13,881 nucleotides of DNA, taken from NCBI GenBank assembly GCA_964430875.1, contig CAYSHP010000066.1, positions 1 to 13,881 of the forward strand. The letters run 5' to 3'. This DNA comes from M55B127 sp035269185. GTDB lineage: Bacteria; Bacillota; Halanaerobiia; Halanaerobiales; M55B127. The notes under the pieces are model-generated. The model was not told where the DNA came from and ran no database searches. It worked only from the letters and a program-made list of their open reading frames with translations. Both the position numbers and the translations under genes were made by a program. Each line of letters begins with the position of its first letter. The first letter of the stretch is position 1. Of the stretch, positions 8,813-13,881 are shown in pieces.

Positions 8813-8861
8813 ACAAAGATATTAAAATAGTAATAAGTAGTGAGAATAAAAAAATAAATGA

Positions 8862-8965
8862 GTGGCAGAGTAGATGCCGTGCGAAAAGTGCCTCTGGATG
8901 GGACGTTGCCTGAGGACGAAAGCTTTAATTAAAGCGAACGGTATGGTCATCGCGTCCGCTGTCAC
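8862..8965 (+). promoter_or_regulatory. Tetrahydrofolate (THF, folT-type) riboswitch aptamer
   Basis: The conserved folT-motif core is readable: GAGTAGATG at 8868-8876, GGATGGGACG at 8897-8906, CGAAAGC at 8917-8923 and the 3' end GCGTCCGCT at 8952-8960. P1 pairs 8862-8868 with 8959-8965 (seven pairs, one G-U). P2 pairs 8874-8880 with 8938-8944 (one G-U). An internal helix pairs CCTC 8891-8894 with GAGG 8912-8915, and a hairpin GCTTT/AAAGC is at 8922-8935. The RNA binds reduced folates such as THF. It lies directly before a folate transporter gene, the classical location for this class. The match in sequence order and pairing leaves little doubt about class. Confidence 0.95.
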
Positions 8966-9026
8966 CAAAGATGCTTCTTTTTCTTTGGTGATTGGTTCTG
9001 CCATTTCACTTCAAAGAGAAAGGAGC
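8963..9026 (+). promoter_or_regulatory. Riboswitch expression platform: antisequestor and SD-sequestering helix
   Basis: Two mutually exclusive structures follow the aptamer. Helix A pairs CACCAAAG 8963-8970 with CTTTGGTG 8983-8990 (eight perfect pairs) and shares three bases with the 3' strand of P1. Helix B pairs 8973-8988 with 9011-9026 (sixteen consecutive pairs, three of them G-U) and buries the folT Shine-Dalgarno AAAGGAG at 9019-9025. Inference: when THF stabilises P1, helix A is broken and helix B forms, switching folT off; without ligand, helix A forms and frees the SD. Helix B is followed by TTTTTACTTT, so partial transcription termination is also possible. Confidence 0.75.
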
Positions 9027-9036
9027 TTTTTACTTT

Positions 9037-9573
9037 ATGAAAAATTTCTCAATCAAAAAAATGGTTTATTCTTCATTCTTAATTGCCCTTAGTATTATTT
9101 TAACAAGATTACTTTCTTTAAGGTTTGCAATTGGCGGAGTAGAAGGCATTAGAATTGGTTTTGGTTCTTTACCGGTTATCTTTGGTAGTATTATGATGGG
9201 CCCTTTAGCAGGTGGTGTTATCGGTGCGATATCAGATCTATTAGGATATTTCATAAATCCAATAGGAGCCTATATGCCGCACTTTACTTTAACTGCCTTT
9301 TTAACAGGTTTTATCCCAGGGTTTTTAATATATTATGTTTTTAATAAAAACATTTCATATCTAACACTCTTTATAGCAATTGGCACTGGTCAGGTTATAT
9401 CTTCTGTAATACTTGTACCAATCTTTTTAGATATGTTGTTTGGGGTACCATTTGAAGTAACGATTATACCCAAAATAATTGGAGAGGCAGTAAATATTTC
9501 TGTTTATGCCTATTTTATTAAACTAATGAGTAAGCGTAATCTTGTCAGATTGGAAATAATAAATACAAACTGA
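9037..9573 (+). CDS. folT: Folate ECF transporter substrate-binding subunit FolT
   Basis: This 178-residue membrane protein is the substrate-capturing S component that works with a shared EcfA/EcfA'/EcfT energising module, not encoded here, to import folate. It shows five to six hydrophobic segments and the FolT-type stretch RIGFGSLPVIFGSIMMGPLA (39-58), followed by ISDLLGYFINP and HFTLTAFLTGFIPG. The open frame extends upstream to 8992, but that region belongs to the riboswitch. ATG 9037 (MKNFSIKKM) follows AAAGGAG with about 11 bases spacing and gives the usual family length. Identity is strongly supported by the THF riboswitch in its leader. Its place in the string after fhs suggests the operon raises folate supply for one-carbon traffic. 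Confidence 0.93.
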   Translation: MKNFSIKKMVYSSFLIALSIILTRLLSLRFAIGGVEGIRIGFGSLPVIFGSIMMGPLAGGVIGAISDLLGYFINPIGAYMPHFTLTAFLTGFIPGFLIYYVFNKNISYLTLFIAIGTGQVISSVILVPIFLDMLFGVPFEVTIIPKIIGEAVNISVYAYFIKLMSKRNLVRLEIINTN

Positions 9574-9617
9574 CATAAGTTATTTGATTTGAACTGAAAT
9601 CATATAGGGGGATTGCT

Positions 9618-11414
9618 ATGCCATATCAGATTGAAGTTAAAAACAATAATGAAACTGAATCAATTGAATGTAAAGAAGGTGCAGTATTATTAAAAGTACT
9701 TTTAAAAAATGGTTATGATATTAATGCCTACTGTGGAGGAGAAGGCATCTGTGGTAAATGTAAGGTTAAACTAAAAGGAGATATAAAAGAACCTAGTAAA
9801 GTTGAACAAAAATATTTAGATCAAAAAGAATTAAATAAAGGATATCGTTTAAGTTGTCAATATGAAGTTGAGAGTGATTTACAAGTAATTTATGAAGCTA
9901 AAGAAGATATTACAGTTATGACAAAGGGTATTATCACAGAGCTTGATATAGACCTTGATTTAAGTAAAACTAAGATCAAATTAGATAAAGCAACTTTAAA
10001 AAATCAAACCGATTATTTAAAAAAGATTTATGAAAAAACAGATACGAAGATAATTGATTACAAAAACTTAAAAAAGATACCTGAGTTAGATAAGAAAAAA
10101 GAACTAACAGTTTTAAAATGGCGTGATCAAATTTTAAATATAAGTGAAGATAATATAAATGAAAACTTTTATGGATTAGCAGTTGATATTGGAACTACAA
10201 CAATTGTAATTTATCTTTTAGATTTAAATACTGGTAAAGAAGTAGATATAAACTCTTTTTATAACCCTCAAAAGAAGTTTGGGGCAGATGTTATATCTCG
10301 AATAAACTATACTTTTAATAATGAAGATGGTATCGATGAGATGCAAGTACATGTTTTAAAAGCCTTAAATGAAGGTATTAAAACTCTGGCTGATAATAAT
10401 AATGTAACAAAAGATGATATTTATAAAATGAGTATTGTCGGTAATACAATTATGTTACACCTCTTATTAGGTATTGATGCTCTATCGATAGCAAAGTCCC
10501 CCTATGTGCCTACCTTTACAGATGAACTTGATTTAAAACCAAAAGAAGTAGGTATTGAAATTAATGAAAATGGTATTATACAGTTTCTACCATCAATTTC
10601 AGGTTATGTGGGAGCCGATATTACAGGAGATATGTTAACAGTCAATATTGATCAATTAAAAGGTAATAACTTAATGATTGATATTGGAACTAATGGAGAG
10701 GTTGTTTTAAACAGCGGGAAACGCATTTATTCATGTTCTGCAGCGGCCGGACCTGCTTTTGAAGGTGCTAATATTACATTTGGAACTGCCGGCATTACAG
10801 GGGCTATATCATCCTTTAAAATCAAAAACAAAAGTTTTGAGTACACAACAATCAATGATAAAAAACCGATTGGGATTTGTGGTTCAGGTCTTTTAGATAT
10901 GATTGCTGAATTTTTCAAACATGGTTTTATAGAATCCTCTGGTAAGATTAAAGAAAAAGAAGAATTAAAAGATTGGCAGAAACCTTTTTTAGAAAATTAT
11001 AAAGAGCAGAGAGCTATAAAAATCACAGAAAAAGATCAGGCTGAGATTACAATTTATTTAACTCAAAAAGATATTAGAGAAGTTCAATTAGCCAAAGGAG
11101 CAATTGCAGCAGGTATCGAAATACTTTTAAATAAGATGGAATTAAAAGCAAAAGATCTAGATAGAGTATTCATAGCTGGTGGTTTTGGCAACTATATTAA
11201 TCCAGCCAATGCTTGTTTTATAAAGATGATTCCCCAATGTCTTGAAGATAGAATTATTCAGATTGGTAATGGAGCAGGTACAGGTGCTAAAATCTATTTG
11301 TTGAATAAAGAAGCTAAAAAAAGAGCAATTGATATTAAAGAAAAAGTAAAGTATATAGAGTTATCTGTAAATGAGGAATTTCAAACTGAATATATTAATT
11401 CAATGAGTTTTTAA
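9618..11414 (+). CDS. RACE-type corrinoid activation protein (2Fe-2S plus ASKHA domain)
   Basis: This 598-residue protein belongs to the reductive activators of corrinoid-dependent enzymes. They use ATP to return an oxidised Co(II) corrinoid to Co(I) so that methyl transfer can resume. The N-terminal plant-type ferredoxin domain carries C39, C45, C48 and C80 (AYCGGEGICGKCKV and LSC). A linker of about 100 residues leads to the ASKHA/DUF4445 domain. This shows VDIGTTTIVIYLLD near residue 189, SIVGNTIMLHLLLG near 274, MIDIGTNGEVVL near 353 and FIAGGFGNYINPANA near 518. ATG 9618 follows AGGGGG by six bases. The partner would be the MttB-linked corrinoid protein or another methyl-corrinoid protein; none lies in the window, so the pairing is inferred. 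Genes of this family commonly sit beside MttB homologues. Confidence 0.93.
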   Translation: MPYQIEVKNNNETESIECKEGAVLLKVLLKNGYDINAYCGGEGICGKCKVKLKGDIKEPSKVEQKYLDQKELNKGYRLSCQYEVESDLQVIYEAKEDITVMTKGIITELDIDLDLSKTKIKLDKATLKNQTDYLKKIYEKTDTKIIDYKNLKKIPELDKKKELTVLKWRDQILNISEDNINENFYGLAVDIGTTTIVIYLLDLNTGKEVDINSFYNPQKKFGADVISRINYTFNNEDGIDEMQVHVLKALNEGIKTLADNNNVTKDDIYKMSIVGNTIMLHLLLGIDALSIAKSPYVPTFTDELDLKPKEVGIEINENGIIQFLPSISGYVGADITGDMLTVNIDQLKGNNLMIDIGTNGEVVLNSGKRIYSCSAAAGPAFEGANITFGTAGITGAISSFKIKNKSFEYTTINDKKPIGICGSGLLDMIAEFFKHGFIESSGKIKEKEELKDWQKPFLENYKEQRAIKITEKDQAEITIYLTQKDIREVQLAKGAIAAGIEILLNKMELKAKDLDRVFIAGGFGNYINPANACFIKMIPQCLEDRIIQIGNGAGTGAKIYLLNKEAKKRAIDIKEKVKYIELSVNEEFQTEYINSMSF

Positions 11415-11428
11415 AAGGACTGGTGATA

Positions 11429-12112
11429 ATGGATACTATTATAAAAAAAGAAATACCCTTTAAAATAAAATTAGATGAATTTTTAAAAAAGATTAAATTG
11501 AGTAAAGATTACTCTGATATAGATACTGTAAAAAGATATATAAAAAAAGTTAATCAGATCGCAAAACCTAAAGCAATGTATAAAGAAGTATATATTAATG
11601 ACCGAGGGGAAGAGTATGTAGTTGTTGAAGACCAAACTTTTAAAAGTAAAATAATGCGGGTTAATTTAGAAGATGTGTATAAGGTTTTAATCTATATTGT
11701 GACCTGTGGTCAAGAAGTAGAGGCATGGTCAAACCAACAAAATGTTGATATGTTAGAAGACTATTGGCTTTCAATGCTGCAGGAAGAAGTATTAAGACAA
11801 GCTCTTAAATTTATAAAAAAAGAAATTAATGAAACCTATTTACCCGGTTCTTCTTCTGTTATGAATCCAGGTTCTTTAATTGATTGGTCGATAAATGAAC
11901 AAAAAAAGCTCTTTAAACTTTTAGGTAATCCTGAAAAAGCTATAGGAGTTAAGTTAACTGAGAGCTCATTAATGATACCTAAAAAATCTGTATCAGGTTT
12001 AATTTATCCTACTGAAAAAGACTTTGAAAACTGCCAGGTCTGTCCTCGTGAAGAATGCCCAAATCGGAGTGTTCCTTATCAGCCTGAATTACTTAAGGAC
12101 AAATATAGCTAA
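11429..12112 (+). CDS. Stand-alone methionine synthase activation domain-like protein
   Basis: This 227-residue protein resembles the C-terminal reactivation domain of B12-dependent methionine synthase, which uses S-adenosylmethionine to remethylate an inactive corrinoid. Recognisable parts are TCGQEVEAW (92-100), MNPGSLIDW (145-153), EQKKLFKLLG (157-166), IGVKLTESSLMIPKKSVSG (172-190) and a C-terminal CQVCPREECPNRSVPY (C202, C205, C210). The RxxxGY SAM-binding motif of MetH is not present in its usual form; the matching stretch reads YLPGSSSVMNPGS. ATG 11429 is preferred to GTG 11423 because AAAAGGA is better spaced for it. It lies 14 bases after the RACE gene, pointing to corrinoid maintenance. 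Whether it binds SAM or acts as a scaffold is open. Confidence 0.85.
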   Translation: MDTIIKKEIPFKIKLDEFLKKIKLSKDYSDIDTVKRYIKKVNQIAKPKAMYKEVYINDRGEEYVVVEDQTFKSKIMRVNLEDVYKVLIYIVTCGQEVEAWSNQQNVDMLEDYWLSMLQEEVLRQALKFIKKEINETYLPGSSSVMNPGSLIDWSINEQKKLFKLLGNPEKAIGVKLTESSLMIPKKSVSGLIYPTEKDFENCQVCPREECPNRSVPYQPELLKDKYS

Positions 12113-12140
12113 TTTTATTGACAATAAAATATATTCAACA

Positions 12141-12178
12141 AAAAGCTATGGAGAATATGCTTCTCTATAGCTTTTTTT
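12141..12178 (+). terminator. Rho-independent terminator of the methyl/folate operon
   Basis: A fifteen-pair stem, 12141-12155 with 12161-12175 and one G-U, closes a five-base loop (TATGC). The core AGCTATGGAGAA/TTCTCTATAGCT is followed by a run of seven T. It sits 28 bases after the last stop codon and separates the operon from the regulator unit. The A-run on the left arm and T-run on the right would also support some termination from the opposite strand. Confidence 0.92.
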
Positions 12179-12190
12179 ATAATAAATATT

Positions 12191-12287
12191 ATTACAATTT
12201 GTGCTTTAAATAAATAATAGCACATAAAGATTGTAATATTATCACTAATTGTGCTATAATATTTATATAATAAAATAATAAAGCACA
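12191..12287 (+). promoter_or_regulatory. Four TGTGCT half-sites, putative operator of the B12-binding regulator
   Basis: Four copies of TGTGCT alternate in orientation: TGTGCT 12200-12205, AGCACA 12219-12224, TGTGCT 12250-12255 and AGCACA 12282-12287. The first pair lies inside a wider inverted repeat with ATTACAAT 12191-12198 and ATTGTAAT 12230-12237. The third copy shares a base with the -10 hexamer, and the fourth abuts the Shine-Dalgarno site. Centre distances are about 19, 31 and 32 bases, that is, close to whole helical turns. This layout suggests autorepression by the protein encoded immediately downstream; the protein-site pairing is inferred. Confidence 0.65.
12231..12260 (+). promoter_or_regulatory. 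Sigma-A-type promoter of the XRE/B12 regulator
   Basis: TTGTAA at 12231-12236 and a perfect TATAAT at 12255-12260 are separated by 18 bases and lie about 41 bases before the start codon. The -35 element lies inside the right arm ATTGTAAT of the outer inverted repeat, and the -10 touches the third TGTGCT half-site, so a bound repressor would block RNA polymerase. Confidence 0.7.
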
Positions 12288-12301
12288 AAGGAGGAAACAA
12301 G

Positions 12302-13207
12302 ATGTCTCCATTTGCAAAGAATTTACGAAGTTTAAGAAAAGAAGCTAATATGAGACAACAGGATCTGGCGGATAAATTAGGAGTTGCCCAAACTACAATA
12401 GCTAGTTATGAACAGGGGCAGAGGTTTCCTAATCATGAAACATTGATTGAAATTGCTGATTTTTTTAATGTTTCTATAGATTTTCTATTGGGTAGAGAAG
12501 AAAATAATAAATTTGATATGAGTAAGGTTAAAAAGGATATAAAAAGTAAAATTCTATTAAATGATCTTGCTGAAAAATACTTTAATGCCTTGTTATCCGG
12601 TGAAAAACAGAAATCTGATAGGATAGTTTATAAAGCAATAGAAAATGACTGGTCTTTACAAGATGTATATTTAAAAATATTACAACCTGTATTATTTAAT
12701 ATCGGTATATTATGGGAAACAAACCGGATTGATGTTTTTCAAGAACATTTTATGACTAACAATATTTATACAGTATTAGATAAGTTAAAAGACCGAGTTG
12801 AAAAAGTAAATATGCATAATGGTAGCAAAAAAGATAAAAATATATTATTATTAAGTGTCAGTGGAGAACAGCATCAAATCGGTTTAAGAATGATTAACAA
12901 CTTGCTAGAAATAAAGGGCTGGAAGACATTTTATTTAGGGGTTAATATACCTAGTAGAAGTGTGATTAATGCCATAAAAAGTTATAAGGCAGATTTAATT
13001 ATGATTTCAGTTACCTTACATGAACATTTAAATCATGCCCGCAACTTAATCCAGACTATTAAAAATAATGTAGAAACTCGTGATGTTAAAATTATGGTCG
13101 GAGGAGCCGCCTTCCGTAAATTTAGTTGGGAAGATGTGGGAGCTGATGCTTATGCCATTGACGCTGAATCAGCTGTTCAAAAAACAGAAGAATTAATAGG
13201 TAAATAA
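12302..13207 (+). CDS. XRE-family regulator with CarH-like cobalamin-binding domain
   Basis: This 301-residue cytoplasmic regulator begins with an XRE/Cro-type helix-turn-helix (about residues 5-64; QQDLADKLGVAQTTIASYEQ). A helical B12-cap domain follows (about 85-165), then a Rossmann-type cobalamin-binding domain (about 178-300). The cap has W138 and E148-H149 in the exact Wx9EH arrangement of the CarH/LitR photoreceptors, where these residues cover the adenosyl group of AdoCbl. The Rossmann part has ExHxxG (E189, H191, G194), whose histidine ligates cobalt from below. CarH proteins normally carry a MerR-type DNA-binding domain, so the XRE head is a domain swap. The residue after the cap tryptophan is Glu, where the best-studied CarH has a His that binds cobalt after illumination. 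ATG 12302 follows AAAGGAGG by seven bases. Location suggests autoregulation and perhaps control of the upstream corrinoid operon. Confidence 0.9.
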   Translation: MSPFAKNLRSLRKEANMRQQDLADKLGVAQTTIASYEQGQRFPNHETLIEIADFFNVSIDFLLGREENNKFDMSKVKKDIKSKILLNDLAEKYFNALLSGEKQKSDRIVYKAIENDWSLQDVYLKILQPVLFNIGILWETNRIDVFQEHFMTNNIYTVLDKLKDRVEKVNMHNGSKKDKNILLLSVSGEQHQIGLRMINNLLEIKGWKTFYLGVNIPSRSVINAIKSYKADLIMISVTLHEHLNHARNLIQTIKNNVETRDVKIMVGGAAFRKFSWEDVGADAYAIDAESAVQKTEELIGK

Positions 13208-13236
13208 AGAAAAATATAATAGAGGTGATAGCAATA

Positions 13237-13494
13237 ATGGATCAACAAAAAGAAAGATATCTAATTACCTTTAAAATATCTTCAATGGCTTTTAAATTTG
13301 AAAATTATTGTAAAAGAGCCGATATAAAAGTAAAGATGGTACCTGTTCCTTCCAAGCTTTCTAAGTCATGTGGATATGCCTGTCTGATAAAAAAAGATGA
13401 TATAGAAGATATAAAAGAGTTATGTGATGAAAAAAATATAAAATACAGTGAGTTTTATAAGATGGATGAAAAAAATAATCCGGATAAATTATAA
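13237..13494 (+). CDS. DUF3343 small protein (Se/S carrier-like)
   Basis: This 85-residue protein matches the DUF3343 / putative Se/S carrier-like family, whose members are small with a conserved PxP..LSxSCGxAC-type core. Here that is MVPVPSKLSKSCGYAC (34-49), with C45 and C49 as candidate functional cysteines. The biochemical role of the family is not well established; sulfur or selenium delivery has been proposed. ATG 13237 is preferred to GTG 13225 because the AGAGGTGAT site (13221-13229) is correctly spaced for the ATG and overlaps the GTG. It lies 29 bases after the regulator stop, so the two are probably co-transcribed and under the same B12-linked control. The C-terminal tail (DEKNNPDKL) is polar and probably disordered. 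Confidence 0.8.
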   Translation: MDQQKERYLITFKISSMAFKFENYCKRADIKVKMVPVPSKLSKSCGYACLIKKDDIEDIKELCDEKNIKYSEFYKMDEKNNPDKL

Positions 13495-13502
13495 AACTTA
13501 AT

Positions 13503-13520
13503 AACATTACCAATAATGTT
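13503..13520 (+). other. Small hairpin that competes with the following terminator
   Basis: AACATTA 13503-13509 pairs perfectly with TAATGTT 13514-13520 around a CCAA loop. Six bases of the right arm (13515-13520) are also the left arm of the next terminator stem, so both structures cannot form together. This could be an attenuation device or just the effect of a repeated AACATT word in AT-rich DNA. Confidence 0.35.
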
Positions 13521-13578
13521 CTCATTAAGATCTTTTCTAATTTCAAGAATTGATTTTAAGTGAGAACATTTTATTTTT
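13515..13578 (+). terminator. Probable Rho-independent terminator after the DUF3343 gene
   Basis: AATGTTCTCA 13515-13524 pairs perfectly with TGAGAACATT 13561-13570. TTAA/TTAA can extend the stem past a one-base bulge, and TTTTATTTTT follows. The loop is long (36 bases), weaker than a textbook terminator, but position and T-tract support the call. Confidence 0.65.
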
Positions 13579-13617
13579 AAAGAGTAATTGTACTAATTAA
13601 ATTTAATTTCTATACTG

Positions 13618-13685
13618 TATAATATCAAATTAAAAGTATTAGATAAAATGGTAAATTATGTGTACAATAATATCTAAATATTATT
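13618..13685 (+). promoter_or_regulatory. Possible promoter region of the antitoxin remnant
   Basis: The AT-rich stretch between the terminator and the antitoxin remnant contains a perfect -10-like TATAAT at 13618-13623 without a convincing -35. It also holds an inverted repeat AATAATAT 13666-13673 / ATATTATT 13678-13685 with a four-base spacer. Antitoxins of this class usually bind palindromes near their own promoter, so the repeat could be an old operator, but chance is quite possible in such AT-rich DNA. Confidence 0.25.
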
Positions 13686-13722
13686 AAGAAAAAAATATAA
13701 TATTATATATAAAAAGGGGCAA

Positions 13723-13881
13723 ATGGCTATTTTAAAATTAGATAGAGAGTATATGGTTTCTTCTACAGAGTTAGTATGAAATTTCAGCAAAGTTTTAGAT
13801 AAAATTAAGGGAAGCCCCATATATATCGTCAACTTCTCCCACCTAATCATAAACAAGATTAAAAAGGAGCTTGTTAAATAA
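13723..13881 (+). pseudogene. Degenerate Phd/YefM-type antitoxin gene
   Basis: A frame starting at ATG 13723, after AAAAAGGGG, reads MAILKLDREYMVSSTELV, then TGA at 13777-13779, then NFSKVLDKIKGSPIYIV in the same frame. The joined sequence matches the N-terminal half of Phd/YefM antitoxins, which bind DNA and neutralise a RelE- or Doc-type toxin. Family members commonly have Arg or another polar residue where the stop is, so one CGA to TGA change could explain it. After IYIV (about 13831) similarity to the family is lost, and the frame ends with TAA at 13879-13881 after only 52 sense codons in total. The gene is therefore both interrupted and truncated or rearranged. No toxin is visible before the window ends. 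A selenocysteine reading is not supported. Confidence 0.7.

Noticed and set aside
8810..8836. Possible promoter TAGACA / TAATAA between fhs and the riboswitch
   Set aside because: The spacer is only 15 bases and both hexamers are weak, so I could not support a separate folT promoter. One may still exist.
8822..9092. Short open frames on both strands across the fhs-folT gap
   Set aside because: They lie on top of the THF riboswitch and its expression platform, show no recognisable protein, and have no convincing ribosome binding sites.
9585..9602. Inverted repeat TGATTT-N6-AAATCA before the RACE gene, possible operator
   Set aside because: Only six base pairs in AT-rich DNA, no promoter elements around it, and no second copy found elsewhere in the window.
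13777..13779. TGA read as selenocysteine in the antitoxin frame
   Set aside because: Phd/YefM antitoxins have no selenocysteine precedent, no SECIS-like hairpin is evident after the codon, and the family residue there is typically Arg or polar.
13830..13881. Insertion-sequence end at the right edge
   Set aside because: Loss of antitoxin similarity hints at a junction, but no terminal inverted repeat, target duplication or transposase is visible in the window.
1..13881. CRISPR arrays, tRNA or rRNA genes, integrase or phage genes
   Set aside because: I saw no regularly spaced repeats, no tRNA cloverleaf or rRNA stretches and no recombinase motifs.

Overview
The window looks like chromosome from a low-GC, strictly anaerobic Firmicute. 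The DNA is AT-rich, ribosome binding sites are strong AGGAGG types, GTG and TTG starts are frequent, and the content is corrinoid and folate one-carbon metabolism plus HdrA/MvhD-type electron transfer. A betaine- or methylamine-using halophilic or acetogenic lineage (Halanaerobiales or a related Clostridia group) would fit. That assignment is inference from gene content, because no rRNA or other marker is present.

Bases 1-8812 carry one dense plus-strand gene string. It contains a 5'-truncated tandem HdrA fusion, an MvhD/FlxD-type subunit, two 4Fe-4S electron-transfer proteins, an FAD/NAD-binding 2Fe-2S protein (together like Flx-Hdr electron-bifurcating modules), a non-pyrrolysine trimethylamine-methyltransferase (MttB) family protein, and formate-tetrahydrofolate ligase (Fhs). 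Several of these genes overlap. Bases 8813-12112 continue in the same direction. A well-matched tetrahydrofolate (THF) riboswitch precedes the folate ECF-transporter subunit FolT. Then come a 2Fe-2S/ASKHA corrinoid activator (RACE/RamA-like) and a stand-alone methionine-synthase-activation-domain protein, closed by a strong terminator. The promoter of the main string lies upstream of the window.

Bases 12179-13494 hold a separate regulatory unit. A promoter embedded in four TGTGCT half-sites drives an XRE-type helix-turn-helix protein fused to a CarH-like cobalamin-binding domain that keeps the Wx9EH and ExHxxG motifs. A small DUF3343 (Se/S-carrier-like) protein follows, then a second terminator. 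The window ends in a Phd/YefM antitoxin remnant broken by an in-frame TGA.

Working model (inference): MttB takes a methyl group from a quaternary amine, for which glycine betaine is a good candidate in a non-Pyl enzyme, and passes it through an unseen corrinoid protein to THF. The RACE and MetH-activation-like proteins would keep the corrinoid in the active Co(I) state. The Hdr-Flx complex would couple methyl-THF/methylene-THF redox chemistry to NADH and ferredoxin, and Fhs would interconvert formyl-THF and formate with ATP. FolT supplies folate under THF feedback. A B12-binding and possibly light-sensitive repressor sits beside this corrinoid operon. The corrinoid protein, the methyl-corrinoid:THF methyltransferase, MetF/MetV and HdrB/HdrC are not in the window.
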